Positions 1 to 9,600 of a stretch of 30,397 nucleotides of DNA are shown piece by piece. This DNA comes from an uncultured Flavobacteriales bacterium (GTDB taxonomy: Bacteria; Bacteroidota; Bacteroidia; Flavobacteriales_D; Sanyastnellaceae). The notes under the pieces are model-generated. The model worked only from the letters and a program-made list of their open reading frames with translations. It did not search any database and was not told where the DNA came from. The stretch is from contig CALKUW010000140.1 in NCBI GenBank assembly GCA_937996585.1, forward strand, positions 1 to 30,397, given 5' to 3'. The translations under genes and the position numbers were made by a program. Every line of letters starts with the position of its first letter. Position 1 is the first letter of the stretch.

Positions 1-3000
1 GTCGGCGTGAGGTACAAGTTGATGTCGTCCGGGCAGTTCAAGGTCGGCATGTCCGGAGCGGTGTAGTCCTCGATGAAGAAGGTGGCCATCGTCGTGGTGT
101 CGTTGCCACAGGAGTCTGTAGCTGTGAAGATGACGGTCACCTGACCGGTCTCGCCGCAAGCCGCCATGAAGTTGGCCGCATCGTAGTCGTTCGACCACTC
201 GACGCCACTGCACACGTCATCGGCGGAAGCCCCGCCCTGCGCGTCCAGCCAGGCCTGCAGCTCGGTGGTGTTGCCTTCGCCATCGCATTCGACCGTATCG
301 TTCGCCGCCTCGACATAGAGCTCGGGGTTCGTGCTGTCGATGACCGTGAAGGTCGCCGTGGTGGAGTCCACGTTGCCGCAGTTGTCGGTAGCGTAGAACG
401 TCACCGTCGTGGCGCCCGTCTCATCGCAAAGGTCGCTCAGCGTGCTGTCGGAATGGCTCCAGGTCACATCGGAGCAGATGTCCGATGCTTCGGCGCCGCC
501 GTTGTCCGCCAACCAAGCGAGCAGGTCGGCTCCGTTGCCCGTTCCGTCGCACTCGACCGTCTCGTCCATGGCGGCGACGTCGATGCTCGGTGCAGTGGTG
601 TCCTCGATGACGAAGGTGGCCGAAGTGCTGGCGCTGTTGCCGCACTCGTCCTCCGCGTAGAAGGTCACCGTTACCTCGCCCGTCTCTCCGCACTCATCAG
701 ACATCTCGGCAGGCGTGTCGCAGAACGGCAGGTTGAACCGGCCGAGCTGGGCTCCGTTGTCGAAATTCTGGTTGAGGTCTCGCAGGGCACCGCGCAGCTG
801 GTTCGGGGTGAAATCCGTGCTGCAACCGCCGAGCACCTTGTCGCCAAATTCGATGATCTCGGATACGGTGTATCCGGCGAGGGGGCCCGCATTGCGCACC
901 AAGCGGCTCAGCTCCACGTCGGAATCGCTGTAGTCCGGGTCGGCCGCATCGAATCCAACGTTCAGCTTGGCCACCAGGAGGTGGGTTACGAACGCATTGT
1001 CCCAGCAGGTCGTATCGACCGCTTCCGACGTCGGGTTCGTTCCGCTGTGGGTCAACACCAGCGGCTGGGCGCCGCCCGTGCAGGGCAGGTAGGTGTCGAT
1101 GGCGTCCGCCGTGGTGAAGCGGAGGTATTGGCCGCCTTCGCAACCCGTGGTCACCCCGTCGGGGAATACGGAAGCGAAGTTGGCATCGAGGTAGTCCGAA
1201 GCAACGGACGAACCGGAATCACCGAAGCCGGGGTTGCTGTTGGCGCCCTGGTTGTAGGTGCGGAAGTCCCCTCCGTCGATGTCGCATTCGTAGTTGTTGT
1301 ACCAGGTGTAGCCGGCACAGGCCTCGGATGCCATGGCTCCGCCCTGCGCGTCCAACCAGGCCTGCAGCTCGGCGGTATTTCCGGCACCATCGCATTCGAC
1401 GGTATCGCTCATGGCGGCCGTGTCGATGGACGGCGGCGTCATGTCGGTAATCGTGAACGTGGCCGTGGTGGAATCCACCAAGCCGCAATCGTCCGTTGCG
1501 TAGAACGTCACGGTTGCCGAACCGGTGTTGCCACAGAGGTCACTCAGCGTCGTGTCGGAGTGCGACCAGGTCACGCTGGAGCAGGTCTCTTCCGCATCAG
1601 CACCGCCGTGGCTCTGCACCCAAGCGAGGTAGGTTGCCGCGTTGTCCGGTCCGCATTCCACCGTGGAATCCTCCGCCATCACCGTGATGTCTGGGGCTTC
1701 GGTGTCCTCGATGTTGAAGGTCGCCGTCGTCGTGCTGGTATTGGCACAGGCATCGGCTGCCGTGAACTCGATCAGGATGGTCTCGTAACCGATGCAGCTG
1801 CCCGCGCTCAGCGCGAGGGTGTCGAGCGACCAGGTCACGCCGCTGCAGATGTCGGACGCCGTCGCACCACCGTGGTTGGCGAGCCAGTTGGCGTATTCCG
1901 TGGCGTTACCCATACCATCGCATTCCGCGGTCGTATCCATGGCGTCGGTGATGGCCGGCGGGGTCGTGTCCACGATCTCGAAGGTGGCCGTGGTGTAGCT
2001 CTTGTTGCCCTTGCAGTCCTCTGCGGTGAAGGTCACCGTGACAGCACCCGTGGCGCCGCAGGAATCATTCAGGGCCGTGTAGTTGTTGCTCCACTCTACA
2101 CCGTCACAGGCGTCGTAGGCTTCTGCACCTCCGTTGTTGTCCAACCAGGCCTGCAGCTCGTCCATGTTGTCCGGACCGCATTCCGTGGTGCTGTCCATCG
2201 CCATCACGGTGATGACCGGAGGAATGGTATCACTGAGGTAGATGACCTGGGAAGTCGAGGAGGCATTGCCACAGTCGTCCGTGGCGGTGTAGAAGACCTC
2301 GTAACCACCCGGTGAGAGGCAGCCGTAGCTCACCTCCTTGCAGGAATCGACCGCCAGCGTGGCATTGCTGCAGATGTCGGTTGCGGACACCGCATTCTCA
2401 GCCATCAGCGTGGCGATGTCGCACGCCCAGGAGGAGCACTCGATGACGAAGGGCGAGAGCGCCGTGATCTCAGGAGCCGTCGTGTCCTCGATGACGAACC
2501 GCGCCATGGTCGAATCCACGTTGAGGCAGGAATCCGTCGCGTAGAAAGTGACATCAACATAACCGGTGGCTCCACAGGAGTCCACGAAGTTGGCCGGGTC
2601 GTAGTCATTGGTCCATTCCACGCCACTGCAGTTGTCGGTGGCCGTGGCACCGCCGTTGTCCGTGAGCCAAGCCATGAGTTCAGCCGCATTGTAGGCGCCG
2701 TCGCACTCCGCCGTGTCATTGGCGGCAGGCGTGACCGCGGGCGGCGTATCGTCCACCAATGTGATCAGCTGATCGCAGGTGGTGGAGTCCACCTTCTCGC
2801 AGTAGTCCATTGCGACCACCTTCCAGGTACGGGTGAAGCTGTACGTATTACCGCAACCCGGAACCTGGGCGCCATCGGTATAGCTTACCTCGTAGGAAGG
2901 GGTGTCGTCGCAGTTGTCGGTGACGATGACCGTCGGCGTTCCGGCGACGGAGGTGTCCGTCGCGGCCGTGCAATCCGAACCCACGATGGCATCGTAGTCT

Positions 3001-4880
3001 GCCGGGCAGGTCAGGTCGATGGTCGGCGGCTGGTTGTCGTACAGCTGGATGTACTGCTCCACCGGCTCGCTCTCGTTGCCGCAGGAGTCGATGGCCGTCC
3101 AGATGCGCATCCACGTTCCGGGACATCCACCCGACATCATGTGGGCCTCGATCTCATAGCGAACACCGCTACAGTTGTCGATGGCGTTGTACGGGTTCAC
3201 GGTCGGGTCCGTCGGATCGGGCATGTCCTCACACGCCACGAACTCGTATGGCATGTTGATCGAGTCATCCCAGACTGGAGCGATCGTATCGAGCACCGTG
3301 ATGTCCTGAGAACAGGTCACCGTCGAGTCGTTTCCGCAATCATCGTACACCGTGTAGGTCCAGGTGCGGGTGAAAGTGAAGCTGCCGAGGCACTCCGAGG
3401 TTGTGTCGTGCTCCGTCATGAGCATCAGATCGGTGATGAATGCACCCGAGCAGATGTCCGAGCCCGTGCCAACGGCCATGCCGAGGGCAGTCGTGGAAAG
3501 GTCCACGTCGCAGTCCTCGTCCACGTATACCGTGGTGTCGTTCGGACAGGTGATGTCCGCGTCCGGCTTGGTGGTGTCCTCAATGATGAAGGCGGCATTC
3601 ACGCTGGAAGACAATCCGCAGTCGTCCGTGGCCGTGAACTGAATCACAACGGTCATCGAGCCGAGGCAGCCCAGGCTCAACGCGACGGTGTCCTCACTCC
3701 AAGTGACACTGCTGCAGTTGTCGCTGGCAGTGGCACCGCCGTGGTTGGCGAGCCAGGCAGTGTATTCGGCGGTGTTGCCTGCGCCATCGCATTCTACCGT
3801 AGTGTCGGAAGCTGCAGTGATGCTCGGAGGCGTTGTGTCTTCAATGACGAAGGTGGCCGAAGACGTGACGAAGTTTCCACAGGAATCCGTGAAGGTCCAT
3901 GTCACCGTCTCTTCTCCCGTTTCACCACAGAGATCGCTCAAACCGGCACTGTTGTCAGTCACAATGACGGGACCACTGCAGGCGTCGGTTGCCGAGGCAC
4001 TAGCGTAGGCAGCAAGCCAAGCAGCGTATGCCGCAGCATTGTCTCCAACACCGCATTCCACAGTGTCGTTCTGCGCTTCTGTCGTCAGGGTCGGGTCAGT
4101 GGTATCAACGATGGTGAAGGTCGCTGTCGTCGTGCTCGTGTTCAGGCAATCGTCGGAGGCCGTGAAGGTCACCGTAACGGAGCCCGTGGCCCCACACTCA
4201 TTGCTCAATCCATCGTGGTCGTCCGACCAGCTGACGGCACCACAGATGTCCGTACCCGTTGCACCGCCGTTGTTGGCAATCCAAGTAGCGAGATCAGTTG
4301 CGTTCCCGGCGCCATCGCACTCGACGGTGGTGTCGAGGGCTGCTGTGATGCTCGGCGGAGTGGTGTCCACGATGACGAAGGTGGCTTCCACGCTCGTCAT
4401 GTTGTCACAGTCGTCCTGCGCGGTGAACTCGTACGTCATGGAGCCCGTGTCTCCGCAATCACCATCCATGTCAAGCAGAACCGGCGTCAGCCAGGTTGTG
4501 GTACCGCAACCATCCGATGCACTCGCTCCCGCGTGGTCGTCCAGCCAGGCTTGCAGCTGCGCCGTATTTCCGGTTCCGTTGCACTCCACGGTATCGTTGG
4601 CGGCTCCCGTCACCACAGGCCCGAGGGTGTCCACCACCTGGATGACCTGCGTAAAGGTGCTGTCATTGCCCGAGCAGTCGACTGCCGTCCAGTTGCGCAG
4701 GATCTCATAGGTTCCAGCACACACCTGATTGATGGCCGCAGACTCGAAGAAGGTCAGGGTCAGCGAATCGAGTTCGCAATTATCGGTAGCCGTGACTGCT
4801 GCCGTGTCAGGGAGGTCTTCTTCACAGTAGACCACCACGGTATCGGCAGGCAGGTTGAGCAATTCTGGGGCCTCGTTGTC
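1..4880 (-). repeat. Tandem array of about 265-bp HYR-module repeats
   Basis: The coding DNA repeats in units of about 265 bp. The conserved VEC(D)G-type coding segment recurs near 283, 548, 1390, 1657, 1917, 2183, 2440, 2705, 2975, 3230, 3515, 3790, 4057, 4318, 4588 and 4830. The one large departure, 548 to 1390, is caused by the 195-codon insert. Copies diverge at DNA level but share runs such as the one encoding IEDTTPPSITA, so recombination between units could change the array length. Spacings were judged by eye. Confidence 0.8.
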
Positions 4881-6377
4881 CCGCACCACAATGGTTTGGG
4901 AAAAGTATGCCGTGGTGTTCTCGCAATCCGCGTCTATCCAAGCGTAGGTGAAAGTGACCGAGGCGCCGGTTCCGTCGGCGACTTCATCCTCTGTCGGACA
5001 ACCGTTCCGCCCTTCGGAGCCACATTCCAGATCGAGCAGAACGTCACCTTGCGCACCCTGGATTTCCACTCCGTTCATCGTGCCTTGGTAGGAGAACCAA
5101 CCACCCGCACCGTAGTTGCAGTTGCGGTCATTGGCCATCTCTCCCACCTGGAATCCGAAGTACTCCGATGAGGGTGCATGCGTCAATTGGAGTGACGTTC
5201 CTTCCAGGGAACCGCCCTGGGCCCCCACCAAAGAGCTCATGCCATCCGTCATCAGGTAAATCTGCCAGGCATCGGTGATGTCCGTGGTGGGCATGCAATC
5301 ACCTGCATGCTTGAATCCCCCACCCCATTCGGCGCCCGAAACGCCACTGTCGTAAAAAATGTTCACGTTGAGGATGCCCGCAGGATCGTCAATGTCCACG
5401 ACCTGCCCGCTGACCACTGCGGTGTTGTCCGAGTAACGAACCAGTCTGAGCCCTTCGCCCGTCGGAACGAAAAAGCGATCATCGAGGGGATCACCATTGA
5501 TGTCGAAAAGGGCAATGGCACCATCGGGTCCATCACCAACCGCTGTTGTCGCCCAGCAGGTGTCGATCTGCTGAACCTCGCGATTGGAGGAACAGCCTGT
5601 AATGGCACCGCGACTGGGGATGATCCCTGATGCGTCGCAGGTGTCGGGCAGGTCGGAAACGCATTGGACCGTGTCGTTTTCGAAGCTGACATTGAAGGTG
5701 ACATCCTCATCGCACTCTGAACAGATGCCATCCAGATTGTTGTCGGCACACACAGCAATGTCGTCGAGCAAGTAGCTCTCGCTACCATCGCCACCCGATA
5801 TCAACACGCGGATGCGCAGGCTCAATTCGTCCACGCCTGCTACGGAAAGCGACACGGAGAAGCTCGCCTCGGTGGTGTCATTGTTGCTTCCGAGCGCGCC
5901 GCCGGTCCCATCGACCTGACCGCTGAAGGCCACCACTGGCGTCGCATGCTCTGTTCCATCAAGGATGGCCAAAACTGCAAGGGAGTCCTTGAATTGCCCC
6001 TCACTCTCGAGTCCGCCTTCGCCGCGGGCATCGAAACTGATGATCACCTGGTCCACTCCTGAAACATCCATCGTGGCCGAGTTCCATACCTCCGATCCTT
6101 CGGGGTACTTCTGGTTGTACTTCAGGAAGGTGTCGCCGGCGACATCCACCAGTTGCGGAATGCCGTTGGTTGTGACCGCACATGCCGGACCGAGGGCCCA
6201 GTTGGCGTCGGCCGGGGTGTAGACCGGGTCGCAAAGGTCATCCGCGTTCACAGCGGTCTCATTGTCGAAGTCTTCCGTGTAGAGGTTGACCTGGGCGTAG
6301 GAAAGTTGCGGAATTGCAGCTCCGATGAGGAGGGTCAAAATGGCAAAACAGCGCATGCTAGAAGAAGACAGTTTCAT
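1..6377 (-). CDS. Giant secreted HYR-like repeat protein, C-terminus beyond window
   Basis: The frame is open from an ATG at 6377 to the left edge, giving 2125 full codons plus two bases, so the gene is partial. It starts with a signal peptide (MKLSSSSMRCFAILTLLIG, ending near SYAQ). Residues about 30-220 look like a jelly-roll/lectin-type module (FDARGEGGLESEG, ending in a YLLDDIAVC-type strand). Residues about 272-452 are a domain shared with the neighbouring giant (FQVGEMANDRNCNYGAGGWF). From about residue 500 there are at least 16 HYR/Ig-like modules of about 88 aa, with VECDGxGN, AWLxxxGGA, DxCS and CGNxxxT motifs. A 195-residue insert splits one module at residues 1697-1891. Regularly spaced cysteines suggest disulphides in an extracellular protein. 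A T9SS sorting domain is expected past the edge but not seen. The role is probably adhesion or cell-surface structure; this is inferred. A second in-frame ATG at codon 8 is an alternative start. Confidence 0.9.
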   Translation of the reverse strand, partial: MKLSSSSMRCFAILTLLIGAAIPQLSYAQVNLYTEDFDNETAVNADDLCDPVYTPADANWALGPACAVTTNGIPQLVDVAGDTFLKYNQKYPEGSEVWNSATMDVSGVDQVIISFDARGEGGLESEGQFKDSLAVLAILDGTEHATPVVAFSGQVDGTGGALGSNNDTTEASFSVSLSVAGVDELSLRIRVLISGGDGSESYLLDDIAVCADNNLDGICSECDEDVTFNVSFENDTVQCVSDLPDTCDASGIIPSRGAITGCSSNREVQQIDTCWATTAVGDGPDGAIALFDINGDPLDDRFFVPTGEGLRLVRYSDNTAVVSGQVVDIDDPAGILNVNIFYDSGVSGAEWGGGFKHAGDCMPTTDITDAWQIYLMTDGMSSLVGAQGGSLEGTSLQLTHAPSSEYFGFQVGEMANDRNCNYGAGGWFSYQGTMNGVEIQGAQGDVLLDLECGSEGRNGCPTEDEVADGTGASVTFTYAWIDADCENTTAYFSQTIVVRDNEAPELLNLPADTVVVYCEEDLPDTAAVTATDNCELDSLTLTFFESAAINQVCAGTYEILRNWTAVDCSGNDSTFTQVIQVVDTLGPVVTGAANDTVECNGTGNTAQLQAWLDDHAGASASDGCGTTTWLTPVLLDMDGDCGDTGSMTYEFTAQDDCDNMTSVEATFVIVDTTPPSITAALDTTVECDGAGNATDLATWIANNGGATGTDICGAVSWSDDHDGLSNECGATGSVTVTFTASDDCLNTSTTTATFTIVDTTDPTLTTEAQNDTVECGVGDNAAAYAAWLAAYASASATDACSGPVIVTDNSAGLSDLCGETGEETVTWTFTDSCGNFVTSSATFVIEDTTPPSITAASDTTVECDGAGNTAEYTAWLANHGGATASDNCSSVTWSEDTVALSLGCLGSMTVVIQFTATDDCGLSSSVNAAFIIEDTTKPDADITCPNDTTVYVDEDCDVDLSTTALGMAVGTGSDICSGAFITDLMLMTEHDTTSECLGSFTFTRTWTYTVYDDCGNDSTVTCSQDITVLDTIAPVWDDSINMPYEFVACEDMPDPTDPTVNPYNAIDNCSGVRYEIEAHMMSGGCPGTWMRIWTAIDSCGNESEPVEQYIQLYDNQPPTIDLTCPADYDAIVGSDCTAATDTSVAGTPTVIVTDNCDDTPSYEVSYTDGAQVPGCGNTYSFTRTWKVVAMDYCEKVDSTTCDQLITLVDDTPPAVTPAANDTAECDGAYNAAELMAWLTDNGGATATDNCSGVEWTNDYDPANFVDSCGATGYVDVTFYATDSCLNVDSTMARFVIEDTTAPEITALSPFVIECSSWACDIATLMAENAVSATDICSNATLAVDSCKEVSYGCLSPGGYEVFYTATDDCGNASSTSQVIYLSDTIPPVITVMAMDSTTECGPDNMDELQAWLDNNGGAEAYDACDGVEWSNNYTALNDSCGATGAVTVTFTAEDCKGNKSYTTATFEIVDTTPPAITDAMDTTAECDGMGNATEYANWLANHGGATASDICSGVTWSLDTLALSAGSCIGYETILIEFTAADACANTSTTTATFNIEDTEAPDITVMAEDSTVECGPDNAATYLAWVQSHGGADAEETCSSVTWSHSDTTLSDLCGNTGSATVTFYATDDCGLVDSTTATFTITDMTPPSIDTAAMSDTVECDGAGNTAELQAWLDAQGGAMASEACAGYTWYNNYECDIDGGDFRTYNQGANSNPGFGDSGSSVASDYLDANFASVFPDGVTTGCEGGQYLRFTTADAIDTYLPCTGGAQPLVLTHSGTNPTSEAVDTTCWDNAFVTHLLVAKLNVGFDAADPDYSDSDVELSRLVRNAGPLAGYTVSEIIEFGDKVLGGCSTDFTPNQLRGALRDLNQNFDNGAQLGRFNLPFCDTPAEMSDECGETGEVTVTFYAEDECGNSASTSATFVIEDTTAPSIDVAAMDETVECDGTGNGADLLAWLADNGGAEASDICSDVTWSHSDSTLSDLCDETGATTVTFYATDNCGNVDSTTATFTVIDSTNPELYVEAANDTVECDGEGNTTELQAWLDAQGGASADDVCSGVEWSNDYDAANFMAACGETGQVTVIFTATDSCGNDTTTMATFFIEDYTAPDMPTLNCPDDINLYLTP
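705..1289 (-). other. 195-residue domain inserted inside an HYR module
   Basis: The host module reads normally up to TWYNNY, then 195 residues (about 1697-1891) intervene before the module resumes at MSDECGETG. The insert contains FRTYNQG, YLDANFASVFPDG, ADAIDTYLPC, FVTHLLVAKLNVGFD and a helical tail with LAGYTVSEIIEF and TPNQLRGALRDLNQNF. From memory, similar segments occur in other Bacteroidetes T9SS proteins, but I know of no named family. Function unknown. Confidence 0.7.
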
Positions 6378-6680
6378 GGCAATCTGATGTGCCTTGAAAT
6401 TGGTGCAAATGGCAACGCGTGCGGAATAAAACAGGTATAAGGAGACTTGGATATCCCTTTATATGGATAATGCCTGTAATCGAATGCCCAATTCAATTAT
6501 GAACGCGCACCTTTTTGCGCGATTCATTGCGCGGGAACATGGTTGCACGTGTTGGAATCGTCAGCTTTTATACCATACCATCATTTGAACGAACAGGATG
6601 GTTCCAAAAAAAGAAAGCCGCCCCGAAGGGCGGCTTTCGATTGATTTGGTTCAATCCGGGAGAAGGCCTCCCTGATTGTC
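6378..6680. other. Intergenic region between the two giant genes
   Basis: This stretch of 303 bases is noticeably more AT-rich than its surroundings, especially 6421-6600. It holds the terminator at 6606-6637 and must contain the promoter of the downstream giant. I found no good TAnnTTTG box on the minus strand; the segment around 6425-6445 (TACCTGTTTT on that strand) is only a poor match. No gene or RNA is recognisable. Confidence 0.6.
6606..6637 (-). terminator. Rho-independent terminator of the 2444-aa gene
   Basis: A perfect 10-bp stem (6614-6623 with 6628-6637) closes a four-base loop that reads TTCG on the minus strand with a C-G closing pair, the very stable UUCG tetraloop. On the minus strand it is followed by one C and then seven Ts (6612-6606). 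It lies 44 bases past the stop codon and before the start of the next giant gene, so the two giants are probably transcribed separately. Confidence 0.9.
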
Positions 6681-9600
6681 TTACTCGCTGACCAACAGCT
6701 TCTTGACTACGAGGTAGTCGTTGCTGGTCAAGCGGATCTGGTACATGCCGTCGCTCAGGCCCTGGGCGTCGACGTCGAGGGTGTGGTTCACACCGCTCGT
6801 GGCGACTCCATCATAGAGCTCTGCAACGAGGACACCGTCCATGCCGATGAGGTCCACGCGGATGCGCATGTTCTCGCTGACCACGAAGCCAAGCTGGCTG
6901 ACGTCGTTGGTCGGATTCGGCTGGAGGTTGGTCACGCGAATCGGCGTCTTGCCGGTCGTCACGTCGCCTGCACCACCGATCACCACCGGCGTGTGGTCGC
7001 CGCCCGTCTGACCGCCGGCCACGGCGATGTCGTCGGAGGCAATGTCACCCGTGATGTTGTAGATGTAGCAGAACGTCTCCGTGTTGCCGCAATCGTCCGT
7101 TGCCGTGCAGCAGTGCTGGATCTGCCAGGGCAGCGTGCAATCGAGGTCGCAGAAGAAGTCACCCGATCCCATGGCACTCTGACCGAGGAAGTGACCCTCC
7201 CAGAAGAACCATCCGCTCATGCCGTACTCGGCATTCTGCTGGTTGGCACCGTAGCCGATCTGGAACGCGTAGTAGGAGTTGGCCGGCTGGTGGCGCAGGT
7301 CGAGCTGCGATCCACCGTAGGCGTCCACACCCACGAGGCGGCTGCTGGCGAGACCTTCACCGTTGTCACCACAGTTCACGATGTACTTCTTGAAGTCGGG
7401 TGTACCGATTTCGGACATCACGTTGGCGCAGCTGATCAGGTCGTCGATGTTGCCGAGGAAGTTCGGATCGTTCAGACAGAAGTCCGAAGCGTCAGCACCA
7501 GCAGCGATGGCGTCGATGACGTTCTGCTCGGGGAGCAGGGACAGGTGCAGGATCCAGCCTGCATCCGGCACCGTCGTGCTGGACAGCGAGCAGGTCAGCA
7601 TGATTTCTCCGCTGTCGTACTCCGTCAACACGGCTTCGTCCATCGTGTAGTAGATGTCACCGTTCGGGATGCTCATCAGACGCAGGGCGTGGGGATCCAT
7701 GCTGTTGCATGTCTCACCGTTGGCGTAAGCCGCGGGGTTGGTCGCCAAGCAGTAGTTCTTGACGTCTCCCAGCGGAGCATACTCGCCCAGGGTATCCACG
7801 GAGCAGCTGATGGCCACGCTGGCGTCACAGTTGTCCTGCGCATCCACCTCGCATGCCTCGGGAATGCTGATTTCACCGCAAGCGTCATCGTAGTCGACGT
7901 CGACGAGCTCGCCATTGTCGTATCCACAGGTCTCGGTGAACTGCGGAGCGATGTTGTCGAGCACCGTGATGGTCTGCTCGTGGATGAGCTCCTCACTCTC
8001 GTTGCCACACTCGTCGAAGGCGAAGAGCGTCCAGGTACGGATGAACTCGTAGCTGCCCTCACAGACGAGGTCAACGTTCGTTCCCTCGATCAGGAGCGTC
8101 TCACCGTCATTGCTGAAGGTGTGGCTGCCATTGAATCCATCGTACTGGTCCCAGTTGGCCTCATCGTAGATGCCGATGAAGTCCATGCCGCTCGGGCCGC
8201 TGAAGTTGGAGATCAACAGGCTGGCACCTCCGTACAAGCCATCAAGGGACATGATGCCGAATCCGATGGTCTCGCCAGCGTCCACCTCGATGGAAACACT
8301 GCCGGACTGCTCGTCCGCACCGAAGATGTCGCTCAGCTCGCCGTCCACATACAGGGCCACATCCCAGAAGGCGCCATCGACGTCATCCGTATTGTAATCC
8401 CAGTCGAAGGACATGGTACCGGCGATTTCAGCCTCCGTCTCACAGTAGGTGAAGAGTTCTTCATCGCTGAACTGCGGCACGAACCACTGGCTGTCATCCG
8501 GCGGGCAGAGGCAGCTGATGGCACCGTCCTCGTGGCTGATGTCCACGAAGGAATAGCAGCAGGCGTCGGCACCATTGTCCGCATCGGCGGAAGGCACACC
8601 CGTGATGTTCACGCCCGTGCTGCGGTCACAGTTGGCCGTCTGCTCAAGGGTGATGTCATCCGGAACGAGGACGTTGGTCAGGTCGGGAGCCAGCGTGTCC
8701 ACCAGGGTGAACGTTGCCGTGGTCGGCGTGCTGTTTCCGCAGGCGTCGGTAGCGTAGAACGTCACCGTCACCTCACCCGTGGCACCACAACCGTCGCTGA
8801 GCTGCGGGTTCGGACCAGCGGAGATCACCGGAACCTCGTAGTCCCAGATGATGCTGCTGCAGTCGTCCGTAGCCTCGGCACCGGCGTGGGTAGCGAGCCA
8901 GTTGTTGAACTCGGCGATGTTGCCCTCACCGTCGCACTGGAAGGTGTGGTCACAAGCCGGGGTCGTGATCACCGGGTATCCGGTGTCCTCGATCTCGTAG
9001 GTCTGGACCTGGGTGTAGCTGTTGCCACAGGGGTCCGTGATCGTCCAGTGACGCTCGATGGTCTGGCAATCGTCATCCTTGAACGTGGACACGATGTCCT
9101 CGTAGTCCAGCGTGAGGGTTTCGTCATCGGCGCAGTTGTCGCTGGCGGTCGGCGTTCCGAGGTCTTCGGGCGTCGTACCACTGCCGCACTCGACAATCGC
9201 ATCGGACGGGAACGAATCGAACGTCGGTGCCGTTTCGTCCACCAGGGTCACGAGATGCGACACCGTCGTCACGTTGCCGGAGCAGTCCGTGGCGCGGTAA
9301 GTGTTCTGGTAAAGTCCAGCACACGTTCCCGGCATGATCATGTCCTGATCGATCAGCTCGAGCGTCACGTTCGGGTCACAGTTGTCATCGGCCGTCGCAT
9401 AGATGGCGTCCGGGTTGGCGTGGAAGTCCTCGCAAGCCACGGAGATGTCCGGAGCGCTGATCGTCGGATCGATGTCGTCGATGATGTCGATGATCTGCGT
9501 GCAGGTCGCCGTCTCGGACTGGTTGCCACACTCGTCGATGAAGTAGGCCGTCCAGACACGCTCGATGTAGTGCGTGCAGTTCTGGTCTCCCACCGGGTTG

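Noticed and set aside
453..2315. A 620-codon plus-strand open frame opposite the downstream giant
   Set aside because: Same antisense effect; the composition mirrors the repeat period of the real gene and no start signal or domain is visible.
1..4880. Repeats as a CRISPR array
   Set aside because: The period is about 265 bp, units are protein-coding and diverged, and there are no short identical repeats with unique spacers.
3141..5171. A 676-codon plus-strand open frame opposite the downstream giant
   Set aside because: It is the antisense shadow of the HYR modules, repeating with the same period and showing no known motif.
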